DNA of 11,599 bases from Acetobacteraceae bacterium (GCA_947446625.1 CANFIE010000081.1:1-11599), one strand, 5' to 3'. Counted from the stretch's first letter, positions 1 through 6,388 are shown. Notes: generated by a model not told the origin, from the letters alone. Program-made: numbers and translations.

Positions 1-12
1 CCCTCCCTATAG
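1..12 (-). promoter_or_regulatory. Possible ribosome-binding region of the gene after recF
   Basis: On the minus strand the last bases of the window read CTATAGGGAGGG, directly after the recF stop codon. The purine run GGGAGGG resembles a Shine-Dalgarno sequence for a gene lying outside the window. In many bacteria gyrB follows recF, so gyrB is a reasonable guess, but no coding sequence is visible here. Confidence 0.3.
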
Positions 13-25
13 CAAATTCCACACC

Positions 26-1177
26 CTACGGCACGCGGAATTCCGCATTCGGCCGCAGGTTTCCGGCCGCCGCCACGAAGCCCTCGGCCTGGCCCCGCAA
101 TGGGGCGAAAATGCTGCTGTCGGTGCCGGTCAAAAACACCTGCACCGGCAGCGCAACCAATGCCTCGAACAGCGCCGCCCGCCGCCCGGCATCCAGATGC
201 GCCGCCACCTCGTCCAGCAGCAGCACGGGGGCAAAACCACGCGCCGCCGCAATCAGCGTGGCATGCGCCAGCACCACCGAAACCAGCAGCGCCTTCTGCT
301 CCCCGGTGGAGCACAGCCCGGCCGGAATGCCCTTCTCCAGGTGGTAGAACACCAGTTCGGCCCGATGCGGCCCCTGCAACGTCGCCCCCGCCGCCGCATC
401 GCGCCCGCGCGCCGACGCCCAGGCCGCGCGCCAGGCCTCCTCCACCGCCAGGGCCGGCGCCTGGTCCAGCGCCTGGCCCAGCGGGCAGGTCAACTCCAAC
501 CGCGCCGCCGGAAACGCCCCCGTCACGCCCCCCGCCAGCGCCTGGTTCAGCCGCGCCAGCAGGCCACGCCGGGCGGCGGCGGCGGCCACGCCATGCCGCG
601 CCATGGCATCCTCCAGCCCAGCCAGCCAGGCGGCGTCGCGCTTGCCCTCATGCAGCAGACGGTTGCGCTGGGCCATGGCGTGGTCATAGGCCGCCACCTC
701 CCGCGCATGATGCGGCTCCAGCGCCCACACCAACCGGTCAAGAAAGCGCCGGCGCTCCCCGGCGCTGTCCTGGAAAAGCCGGTCCATCTGCGGCGTCAGC
801 CACACCGCCGCCACGCGCTCGGCCAGTTCTGCTTGCGTGCGGGCGGGAGCGCCGTCCAGCCGGAACACCCGCTTTTCCAGCGGGCCGCCTTCCGGCGTGC
901 CGGTGCCCAGGTCGAACTCGCCGTACAGCCCCTCAAACCGCCCGGCCACCGCCCAGGGCTGCGGCCCTTCGGCGGCGTGGCGGGCATATTCCGCCACCTT
1001 CGCCCCGCGCAGGCCGCGCCCGGGCGTCAGCAGGCTGATCGCTTCCAGCAGGTTGGTCTTGCCCACGCCATTCTCGCCGGTCACCACCACCAGGCGCCCA
1101 TGCAGCGGCAGGCTCAGCTCGGCGTAGCTGCGGAAGTCCCGCAGCTTCAGTCGCGTCAGGCGCAGTGCGGGCGTCAA
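26..1177 (-). CDS. recF: RecF, DNA replication and recombination ATPase
   Basis: RecF is an SMC/ABC-like ATPase that binds single-strand/double-strand DNA junctions and, with RecO and RecR, helps load RecA at gaps behind stalled forks. The 383-aa product is of normal family length. Visible motifs are the Walker A loop GENGVGKT (residues 34-41), the ABC signature CSTGEQK (289-295) and Walker B LLLDE followed by HLD (319-328). The start is a TTG at 1177 that overlaps the dnaN stop as TTGA. No nearby in-frame ATG or GTG fits, and the first residues (LRLTRLKLRDFRSY) are where the family normally begins. No strong Shine-Dalgarno precedes it, so translation probably depends on coupling to dnaN. The order dnaN-recF is the common bacterial one. 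Confidence 0.95.
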   Translation of the reverse strand: MTPALRLTRLKLRDFRSYAELSLPLHGRLVVVTGENGVGKTNLLEAISLLTPGRGLRGAKVAEYARHAAEGPQPWAVAGRFEGLYGEFDLGTGTPEGGPLEKRVFRLDGAPARTQAELAERVAAVWLTPQMDRLFQDSAGERRRFLDRLVWALEPHHAREVAAYDHAMAQRNRLLHEGKRDAAWLAGLEDAMARHGVAAAAARRGLLARLNQALAGGVTGAFPAARLELTCPLGQALDQAPALAVEEAWRAAWASARGRDAAAGATLQGPHRAELVFYHLEKGIPAGLCSTGEQKALLVSVVLAHATLIAAARGFAPVLLLDEVAAHLDAGRRAALFEALVALPVQVFLTGTDSSIFAPLRGQAEGFVAAAGNLRPNAEFRVP

Positions 1178-2301
1178 ACCCGCATCGGCATCAACACATA
1201 CAGCGCCTCGGGCTTGGCGGCGTCGCGCACCACGGTGGGGGCGCTGCCATCGGCAAACTCAAACTGCACCGTCTCGATGATCTGGTCGGTGATGTCGTTC
1301 AGGTAGCGGGCCTGGAAGCCAATCTCCAACGGGGTGTTGTCATAGCTCACCACCTCGCCTTCCAGTTCCTCCTGCGCCTGGCCCGATTCCGGGCTGGCCG
1401 CCGACAGCACCAGCAGGTTGCGGTCCAGGCTCAGCTTCACCGGCTTGCTGCGCTCGCTCGAAATCGCCGCCACGCGCCCCACGGCCTCGGCGAATTCCTT
1501 CTTCCGCACCTTCAAAATCTTGTCGTTCCCACGCGGAATCACCCGCTCATATTCCGGGAAGGTGCCGTCGATCAGCTTGCTGGTCAGCGAAACCGGGCCA
1601 ATGCCGAAGCGGATTTTGGTGTCGGAAAGCCGCACCTCAATCTCGTCCTGGGTTTCCTCGGCCAGCTTGCGCAGTTCGTTGATAGTCTTGCGCGGCACGA
1701 TCACGCCCGGCATGCCGGCGGCGCCATCCGGCACCGGCTCCTGCACCCGGGCCAGCCGGTGGCCATCCGTCGCCACGGCGCGCAGCCACTTCTCGCCCTC
1801 GGCCTCGGCCACATGCAGGTAAATGCCGTTCAGGTAGTAGCGCGTCTCCTCGGTGGAGATGGCGAAGCGCGTGCGGTCAATCAGTTCCCGCAACTGCCCG
1901 GCCGGCAGCATGAAGCGCGTCGGCAGCTTGCCCTCGGTCATCGAGGGGAAGTCCTCCACCGGCAGCACCGCCAGGCTGGTATTGAAGCGGCCGGCCCGCA
2001 GGCTCAGCGGCGCATCGCCACCGCCATGGTCCAGTTCCACCTTCGCGCCCTCGGGAAGCTTGCGTACAATCTCGTACAGCGTGGCGGCCGGGGCGGTGGT
2101 GCGGCCCTCGCGGCTGATCTGCACGCCGGGCACTTCCTCCACCACCGCAATTTCCATGTCGGTGGCGGTCAGCTTCAAGGCGCCACCCTGGGCTTCCAGC
2201 AACACATTCGCCAGAATGGGAATGGTGTTCCGGCGTTCCACCACGCTCTGCACATGCGCAAGCGCCTTGAGCAGGATCGCCCTTTCAACGGTGAACTTCA
2301 T
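1174..2301 (-). CDS. dnaN: DNA polymerase III beta subunit (sliding clamp)
   Basis: The beta clamp forms a dimeric ring on DNA that tethers DNA polymerase III and other repair and replication proteins. The 375-aa product has the usual length for a three-domain clamp. It begins MKFTVERAILLKALAHVQ, contains the conserved ATDGHRLA segment and FPEYERVIP, and ends YVLMPMRV, the typical C-terminus. The start at 2301 is chosen because the family begins at this Met; a further upstream ATG at 2346 would add 15 atypical residues. A GGGGAG Shine-Dalgarno (2312-2317) lies 10 nt upstream. The stop codon overlaps the recF start by 4 bp. dnaN is separated from the upstream phosphoesterase by 231 bp of structured DNA, so it may have its own promoter. 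Confidence 0.97.
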   Translation of the reverse strand: MKFTVERAILLKALAHVQSVVERRNTIPILANVLLEAQGGALKLTATDMEIAVVEEVPGVQISREGRTTAPAATLYEIVRKLPEGAKVELDHGGGDAPLSLRAGRFNTSLAVLPVEDFPSMTEGKLPTRFMLPAGQLRELIDRTRFAISTEETRYYLNGIYLHVAEAEGEKWLRAVATDGHRLARVQEPVPDGAAGMPGVIVPRKTINELRKLAEETQDEIEVRLSDTKIRFGIGPVSLTSKLIDGTFPEYERVIPRGNDKILKVRKKEFAEAVGRVAAISSERSKPVKLSLDRNLLVLSAASPESGQAQEELEGEVVSYDNTPLEIGFQARYLNDITDQIIETVQFEFADGSAPTVVRDAAKPEALYVLMPMRV

Positions 2302-2344
2302 GGCAACCACGCTCCCCTGGCCGAGCAACCAGCCAGCACCGCCC

Positions 2345-2374
2345 ACCGGGCGGCCCTTCGGCCGATTCGCCGGT
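2345..2374 (-). promoter_or_regulatory. Two-tier hairpin in the dnaN leader
   Basis: An inner stem CGGCC/GGCCG with a 4-nt loop (2351-2364) is nested in an outer stem ACCGG/CCGGT (2345-2349 with 2370-2374). It ends about 44 nt before the dnaN ATG and would sit in the 5' untranslated RNA if transcription starts further upstream. A GATTC (GANTC) motif lies at 2364-2368 on its edge. No function is known. Confidence 0.3.
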
Positions 2375-2423
2375 AGAAGTTAGGGTTTTCCGCGCCAAGC
2401 ACCAAGCCCGCTCTCGGGGCTCA

Positions 2424-2477
2424 GGTTCAAGCGGCTGATTCACGCCGCCGGTGTTTCCACCGGCGACGAGCAGACGC
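2424..2477. repeat. Tandem hairpin repeat, copy 1
   Basis: This 54-bp unit is repeated at 2480-2533 (offset 56 bp) with 5 mismatches. Its core is a perfect 8-bp stem CGCCGGTG/CACCGGCG at 2446-2465 with a 4-nt loop, TTTC on the plus strand and GAAA on the minus strand. In a minus-strand transcript this is a GNRA-type tetraloop hairpin. It lies between the phosphoesterase stop and dnaN. There is no T-run after the stem, so it is not a standard intrinsic terminator. Confidence 0.85.
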
Positions 2478-2479
2478 GG

Positions 2480-2533
2480 GGTTCAAGCGGCTGATCCACG
2501 CCGCCACTGTTTCCAGCGGCCACGAGCAGACGC
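2480..2533. repeat. Tandem hairpin repeat, copy 2
   Basis: This is the second 54-bp copy. Its upper end touches the last base of the phosphoesterase TAG stop. The hairpin core is 2502-2521. Relative to copy 1, one stem pair is changed on both sides (a G-C pair becomes C-G), another becomes a G-U wobble in minus-strand RNA, and the outermost pair is lost. The GAAA loop is unchanged. The double change suggests that RNA folding, not just sequence, has been kept. Confidence 0.85.
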
Positions 2534-3381
2534 TACGATTCCAACGGCGGCAGCGTGGTGACCGTGCCGCCACTCAGTGCGGTCCAGCCGGTCATATCCA
2601 CCACGAACATGCGCGGCGGCTGCACCAGCACATGCCGTGCCTCGCGGCCTTCCAGAATCCATTCCAGGTAACCGGGGCGGGGGAAATACCCCAGCCTTTC
2701 CTGCCAGCGCCGCACATCCACCATGGCGGTGGGCGGCGCCCACACCACCTGAATGCCCTGCCATTCCACCTGCCGATAAACATGCAGGTGGCCGCAGGCA
2801 ATCACCTGCACCCCGCCGGCCTTGCACGCCGCCAGCAACCGCATGCGGGCGGCAAACGGCACCACCGCGGTGGTCGGCGCCGGATTCTCAACATCATCGT
2901 CAAACGGCGGCATGTGGATGAACAGCATCACCGGCCGCTCACCCCGGCCCGCCAGGGCGGCGCGGAGAAACGCCTCCTGCTCGGCTTCCTCGGGCAGGCC
3001 GCTGGCCATCAGGCTGGTATCCAGCCCCACCAGCCGCCATTCGCCCACATCGCGGCACCACCAATTCGGCCCCACATGCGCCCGCCAGGCGGCAATCCGC
3101 GCCGCATTCACCGGCTGGTTCAGGCGCGAAAACGCCGGCGCCTCGCCGGTATCGTGGTTGCCCGGAATGGCCAGCCAATCCAACCCCAACCCACGCAACT
3201 GCGCCGCGCCAAAGGCCAAATCCGCTGGCACCACCGGGGCGTTGAAGGCGATGTCGCCGCTATGCACCAGCAGGTCGGGCGGGGCCTCGCGCATGGCAGC
3301 GCGAAACGCCGCCCAATTCTGCGCAAAATAGCCATGCGTCGGCGAAAGATGCGTATCGCTGACCTGCACCAGCCGCAGCAT
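2533..3381 (-). CDS. Calcineurin-like metallophosphoesterase (class III phosphodiesterase type)
   Basis: This is a predicted cytoplasmic phosphoesterase using two metal ions. The 282-aa product carries the full motif set of the family: DTH (D9, H11), GD (D43), GNHD (N75, H76), a lone His in FIHMPP (H156) and GHLH (H198, H200). The layout resembles the CpdA/Icc group that cleaves cyclic nucleotides, but many members act on other phosphodiesters or phosphomonoesters, so the substrate is unknown. The ATG at 3381 is chosen; a GTG at 3387 would add two residues. The gene begins 8 nt after the dnaA stop and no Shine-Dalgarno is evident, so it is probably co-transcribed and translationally coupled with dnaA. 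Its position between dnaA and dnaN is unusual. No signal peptide is seen. Confidence 0.9.
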   Translation of the reverse strand: MLRLVQVSDTHLSPTHGYFAQNWAAFRAAMREAPPDLLVHSGDIAFNAPVVPADLAFGAAQLRGLGLDWLAIPGNHDTGEAPAFSRLNQPVNAARIAAWRAHVGPNWWCRDVGEWRLVGLDTSLMASGLPEEAEQEAFLRAALAGRGERPVMLFIHMPPFDDDVENPAPTTAVVPFAARMRLLAACKAGGVQVIACGHLHVYRQVEWQGIQVVWAPPTAMVDVRRWQERLGYFPRPGYLEWILEGREARHVLVQPPRMFVVDMTGWTALSGGTVTTLPPLES

Positions 3382-3389
3382 GGCCACGC

Positions 3390-4829
3390 TCAGGTCTCAA
3401 GCATCTTGCGCAGCAGCGCCACATCCTCGGCGAAGGACGGGTCCGCCGCCATCAACTCGGCAATGCGAGACACCGCATGCATCACCGTGGTGTGGTCGCG
3501 ATTGCCGAAGCGCCGGCCAATCTCGGGCAGGCTGCGCTGGGTCAGCTGCTTGGCCAGGTACATCGCCACCTGGCGCGGCCGGGCCACATTGCGGGCGCGG
3601 CGCGGGCTGGCCATGTCGGTCAGGCGGATATTGTAGTGCTCCGACACCTTGCGCTGAATCTCCTCAATCGAGATCCGCTTCTCATGCGCGCGCAGCATGT
3701 CGGCCAGCACTTCCTGCACGCTGTCCATGGTGACGGTGCGGCCAAACAGGTTGGCATGCGCAATCAGCCGGTTCAGCGCGCCCTCAAGCTCGCGCACATT
3801 GCTGGTGATTTTATGCGCCAGCAGTTCCAGCACCTTCGGCGGCACCATCACCCCGGCGGCCGAGGTCTTGGCCTCAACAATCGAGAGGCGCAGTTCATAG
3901 GTGGTGGCGTGCAGGTCGGCCACCATGCCCCAACCCAGGCGGGTGCGCAGCCGGTCCTCAATGCCGCTCAGGTCGCTGGGCGACTTGTCGGCGCTCACCA
4001 CAATCTGCTTGCCGGCATCCACCAGCGCATTGAAAGTGTGGAAGAATTCTTCCTGCGTATTGTCCTTGCCGATCAGGAATTGCAGGTCGTCGATCATCAG
4101 CACATCGACCGAACGCAGGCTTTCCTTGAACTCCATGGTCGACTGCGACCGCAGCGCCGCGATGAAGCGGTACATGAACTTCTCGGCGCTCATGTAGGCC
4201 ACGCTCAGGTCGCCACGCTCGCGGATGCCCCAGGCAATGGCGTGCATCAGGTGGGTCTTGCCCAGCCCCACGCCGCCATACAGGAACAGCGGGTTGAAGC
4301 CCGGCGAATTCGGCCGCTCTGAAACCCGGCGCGCGCAGGCATGCGCCACCTCGTTAGGCTTGCCCACCACGAAGGTATCAAAGGTGAAGCGCGGCTCAAG
4401 CGGTGCAATCCAGTCACCGGCGCGGTCGCCCGTGGTGGCCGGGGCCGCTGGCACGCTCGGCCGGGCAGGCTCCACGGCGCGCGGCACCAGGCTCTCGCCC
4501 AGCCCATGCTCGGGCCCGGCATCCGTCATGCCGGCGGCCACGCGAATATCCACGCGGCGCACGCCGGGCACTTCGCTCAGCCACAGGGCACGCAAGCGCT
4601 CACCGTAATGGCCGCGCACCCAGTCCCGCAGGAAGCGGGTCGGCAGCAGCACAATGGCTTCGTCGCCCTCAATCCCGGCCAGGGTCATCTGGCGCAGCCA
4701 GGTGCGGTACTCAACCTCGCCCACTTCGTCGCGCAGGCGGCCGCGAATGCGGGCCCAACTGGCGGCGAGTTGCGGAGAGCCTTGCGGACTCGTCGGCTGG
4801 GGGAGCGATGAGCCGGGTTCCTTATCCAT
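3390..4829 (-). CDS. dnaA: Chromosomal replication initiator protein DnaA
   Basis: DnaA binds DnaA boxes at the origin, forms an ATP-dependent filament and opens the duplex. In the 479-aa product domain I spans about residues 20-100 (WARIRGRLRDEVGEVEYRTWL). A Pro/Ala-rich linker (about 103-140) is followed by the AAA+ domain with Walker A GGVGLGKT (185-192) and Walker B VLMIDD (243-248). The C-terminal DNA-binding domain carries the signature region ending FGNRDHTTVMHAV (441-453). The start at 4829 gives MDKEPGSS. A GAGGG run lies just 1 nt ahead, which is closer than ideal. An in-frame ATG at 4883 would add 18 residues and is a real alternative. The 344 bp upstream contain palindromes and a GANTC motif that could serve regulation. 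The phosphoesterase follows directly. Confidence 0.96.
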   Translation of the reverse strand: MDKEPGSSLPQPTSPQGSPQLAASWARIRGRLRDEVGEVEYRTWLRQMTLAGIEGDEAIVLLPTRFLRDWVRGHYGERLRALWLSEVPGVRRVDIRVAAGMTDAGPEHGLGESLVPRAVEPARPSVPAAPATTGDRAGDWIAPLEPRFTFDTFVVGKPNEVAHACARRVSERPNSPGFNPLFLYGGVGLGKTHLMHAIAWGIRERGDLSVAYMSAEKFMYRFIAALRSQSTMEFKESLRSVDVLMIDDLQFLIGKDNTQEEFFHTFNALVDAGKQIVVSADKSPSDLSGIEDRLRTRLGWGMVADLHATTYELRLSIVEAKTSAAGVMVPPKVLELLAHKITSNVRELEGALNRLIAHANLFGRTVTMDSVQEVLADMLRAHEKRISIEEIQRKVSEHYNIRLTDMASPRRARNVARPRQVAMYLAKQLTQRSLPEIGRRFGNRDHTTVMHAVSRIAELMAADPSFAEDVALLRKMLET

Positions 4830-4889
4830 TCCCTCGCACCTGCACCCTGTTTTGGCCGCAGCCGATCCATTCCTGCCCAGCATGCGCGC

Positions 4890-4904
4890 CTGACCAAAGG
4901 TCAG
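4890..4904. promoter_or_regulatory. Palindrome upstream of dnaA, possible operator
   Basis: This is a perfect inverted repeat, CTGACC and GGTCAG, separated by AAA. It lies 60 bp before the chosen dnaA ATG and 6 bp before the alternative ATG at 4883. Size and symmetry fit a dimeric repressor site or a small RNA hairpin in the leader. No binding protein can be named. Confidence 0.35.
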
Positions 4905-4980
4905 TGAGCAAAAACAACCCGTTCCGGGGGGAAATCAGGGTTGCCGTCGCTACTCGCTACCGGACAAAGACACTAGCTTA

Positions 4981-5001
4981 CATTCGCCGACTCGGCAAAT
5001 G
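4981..5001. promoter_or_regulatory. Imperfect 21-bp palindrome centred on a GANTC site upstream of dnaA
   Basis: The left arm CATTCGCCGA and right arm TCGGCAAATG flank a central C, with 9 of 10 pairs complementary. The centre creates GACTC (4989-4993), the GANTC motif methylated by CcrM in most alphaproteobacteria. In Caulobacter a GANTC site in the dnaA promoter affects dnaA transcription. A shorter related palindrome (CATCCG, T, CGAATG, one mismatch) lies at 5032-5044, exactly 51 bp on. A weak minus-strand promoter (TTGCCG, 17 nt, TAGTGT) overlaps the main site. Confidence 0.4.
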
Positions 5002-5013
5002 CAGATTTCGGCT

Positions 5014-5043
5014 TTGACAACTGAGAAAATACATCCGTCGAAT
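5014..5043 (+). promoter_or_regulatory. Plus-strand promoter-like sequence opposite to dnaA and rpsT
   Basis: A consensus -35 box TTGACA (5014-5019) is followed after 18 nt by TCGAAT (5038-5043), which matches 4 of 6 positions of TATAAT. It points away from dnaA towards the hairpins and the 3' end of rpsT. No protein-coding gene follows on that strand, so if active it would produce a short non-coding or antisense RNA. It could also be chance. Confidence 0.25.
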
Positions 5044-5051
5044 GAATACAA

Positions 5052-5144
5052 TCAGCAACGGCGGATGCGGCGGTGCTGAGCGCGGGCGAGGGGCGGCTTT
5101 ACTTGCCGCCACCGATCAATATCGCATACGCGATTATTGATCGG
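5052..5144. other. Three consecutive hairpins downstream of rpsT
   Basis: Stem 1 is TCAGCA/TGCTGA (5052-5079) with a 16-nt loop. Stem 2 is GGCGGC/GCCGCC (5092-5110) with a 7-nt loop. Stem 3 pairs 5112-5125 with 5130-5144 and has 14 base pairs, one bulged T and a 4-nt loop ATAC. Read from rpsT on the minus strand, the last stem is followed by TTGTATTCATT, a weakly U-rich tail. The group may therefore end or stabilise the rpsT transcript. Read on the plus strand it could form the body of a small RNA. Confidence 0.5.
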
Positions 5145-5173
5145 CCCGCTTTATACTTAGTTTTACTGGTAGA

Positions 5174-5452
5174 TCAGGCCTGCGCAGCGGCAGCCAAACC
5201 CTTAATCCGCGACGAGAGGCGCGACAGCTTGCGCGCAACCGTGTTGCGGTGGAGCACGCCCTTGGTGGCGGCGCGCTGCAATTCCGGCTGCGCCGCCTTC
5301 AGGGCGTCGGCCGCAATGCCCTTATCGCCTTCGGCGATGGCCTGCTCGACCTTGCGCAGGAAGGTGCGCACGCGCGACCGGCGCGCACGGTTACGAACAG
5401 TGCGCTTCTCGTTCTGGCGGATGCGCTTGCGCGCGGAGGCAGTGTTCGCCAT
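5174..5452 (-). CDS. rpsT: 30S ribosomal protein S20
   Basis: S20 is a small, basic helical protein that binds 16S rRNA early in small-subunit assembly. The 92-aa product begins MANTASARKRIRQNEKR, the family hallmark, and is rich in Lys/Arg along predicted helices, with the conserved NTVARKLSRL near residues 70-79. The start at 5452 is set by this conserved N-terminus; an in-frame ATG at 5494 would add 14 residues not seen in the family. The Shine-Dalgarno is weak. A candidate promoter lies at 5527-5556. The gene sits between the enoyl-CoA hydratase gene and dnaA, a neighbourhood known from other alphaproteobacteria, and is followed by strong hairpins. Confidence 0.97.
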   Translation of the reverse strand: MANTASARKRIRQNEKRTVRNRARRSRVRTFLRKVEQAIAEGDKGIAADALKAAQPELQRAATKGVLHRNTVARKLSRLSSRIKGLAAAAQA

Positions 5453-5526
5453 GGCGTATGACTTCAGTCCAGCAAGAGGAATAACAAGAGCCACCGCAAC
5501 AGGGGTTGGCGGCGACGGAAGCCGCG

Positions 5527-5556
5527 CTTCTAGCCCCGGGCCAATGGCGGCGTCAA
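5527..5556 (-). promoter_or_regulatory. Candidate sigma-70 promoter for rpsT
   Basis: On the minus strand TTGACG (5556-5551) matches 5 of 6 bases of the -35 consensus. After an 18-nt spacer TAGAAG (5532-5527) matches 4 of 6 of the -10 consensus. The implied start near 5520 gives a leader of about 70 nt before the rpsT ATG. Judged by eye only. Confidence 0.4.
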
Positions 5557-5584
5557 GGACGCAGCCACGCCCCGGGGCCAGCCG

Positions 5585-6358
5585 CTAGCGGTTGCGGAAG
5601 TTGGCCGGCCGCTTTTCCACAAAGGCGGCCATGCCTTCCTTCTGGTCCTCGGTGGCAAAAAGCGAGAGGAACAGCCGCCTTTCGGTCTTCACCCCCTCGT
5701 TCAGCGTGGTCTCGAAGGCGGCGTTCACCGCATCCTTGCCAATCGCCACGGCGGTGGCCGAAAGCCCGGCAATCGCCTGGCCCACCTTCACCGCCTCGGC
5801 CAGCAGGTCGGCCGCCGGCACCACACGGGCCACCAGGTTGGCCCGGTCAGCCTCCTCGGCGTTCAGCATGCGGCCGGTCAGCACCATTTCCATGGCCTTG
5901 CTCTTGCCCACCGCACGGGTCAGCCGCTGGCTGCCGCCGGCGCCCGGAATCACCCCAAGCTTGATCTCGGGCTGGCCGAATTTGGCGGTATCGGCGGCAA
6001 TGATCATGTCGCACATCATCGCCAACTCGCAGCCGCCGCCCAAGGCAAAGCCCGCCACGGCGGCAATCACCGGCTTCTTCACCCGCAGCACGGTCTCCCA
6101 TGGCGCAATGAAGTCCTGCAGCACCACCGCCGGAAAGCTGCGGGCCTGCATTTCCTTGATATCAGCCCCGGCGGCAAAAGCCTTTTCGCTGCCGGTGATC
6201 ACAATGGCGGCAATCGCGGGGTCGGCGTCATAGGCCAGCAGCGCCTGGCCCAGTTCGCCCATCAGTTGGTCGCACAGCGCGTTCAGCGCCTTGGGCCGGT
6301 TCAGCGTAATCACGGCCACCGGGCCGCGAGTCTCGGTCAGGATCATTTCGTAGGCCAT
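5585..6358 (-). CDS. Enoyl-CoA hydratase/isomerase family protein (crotonase)
   Basis: This is a cytoplasmic crotonase-fold enzyme, most likely adding water to trans-2-enoyl-CoA in fatty-acid or amino-acid breakdown. The 257-aa product has the standard length. Both catalytic glutamates of hydratases are present: E111 in GGGCELAMMCD and E131 in FGQPEIKLGVIPGAGG. The oxyanion-hole segments AAGADIKEM (around residue 66) and GFALGGG (around 108) are also intact, and the tail KRPANFRNR is typical. A GGGAG Shine-Dalgarno (6366-6370) lies 7 nt before the ATG. It follows mutM by 30 bp on the same strand, so the two are probably co-transcribed. Orthologues sit beside rpsT/dnaA in other alphaproteobacteria, but the physiological substrate is not settled by context. 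Confidence 0.93.
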   Translation of the reverse strand: MAYEMILTETRGPVAVITLNRPKALNALCDQLMGELGQALLAYDADPAIAAIVITGSEKAFAAGADIKEMQARSFPAVVLQDFIAPWETVLRVKKPVIAAVAGFALGGGCELAMMCDMIIAADTAKFGQPEIKLGVIPGAGGSQRLTRAVGKSKAMEMVLTGRMLNAEEADRANLVARVVPAADLLAEAVKVGQAIAGLSATAVAIGKDAVNAAFETTLNEGVKTERRLFLSLFATEDQKEGMAAFVEKRPANFRNR

Positions 6359-6388
6359 CGGCGTTCTCCCGTTGCTGCTTCGCTGTAT

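Larger units (their letters stand above)
4830..5173. other. Structured dnaA-rpsT intergenic region (344 bp)
   Basis: No open reading frame here looks like a gene. The stretch is richer in A and T than the flanking genes, especially 5111-5172. Reading upward it holds a palindrome at 4890-4904, an imperfect 21-bp palindrome centred on a GANTC site at 4981-5001, a smaller related palindrome at 5032-5044, a plus-strand promoter-like TTGACA at 5014-5019, and three hairpins at 5052-5079, 5092-5110 and 5112-5144. The dnaA promoter must lie here or upstream of rpsT. I found no convincing DnaA box (TTATCCACA type), so I do not call an origin of replication. Confidence 0.6.

Noticed and set aside
197..2376. 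Long plus-strand open frames opposite recF and dnaN (about 370-400 codons)
   Set aside because: They are antisense shadows of well-conserved genes in GC-rich DNA. Their products are rich in Arg, His, Gln and Pro and show no recognisable family.
4822..4830. TTATCCATT, a DnaA-box-like sequence
   Set aside because: It differs from the consensus in the last two bases and is simply the codons for the first residues (Met-Asp-Lys) of dnaA.
4830..5173. Possible origin of replication next to dnaA
   Set aside because: The region is A/T-rich and has palindromes, but no TTATCCACA-type DnaA box was found. In several alphaproteobacteria oriC is not beside dnaA. A strand-skew plot would be needed.
5192..5210. 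CtrA-type site (TTAA, 7 nt, TTAA) near rpsT
   Set aside because: Only a single TTAA is present, inside the rpsT coding sequence, without a partner at the right distance.
5531..5582. Repeated CCCCGGG-type GC-rich stretches after the enoyl-CoA hydratase gene as a terminator
   Set aside because: The blocks are self-complementary GC runs but no stable single stem followed by a T-run could be drawn, so no terminator is called.
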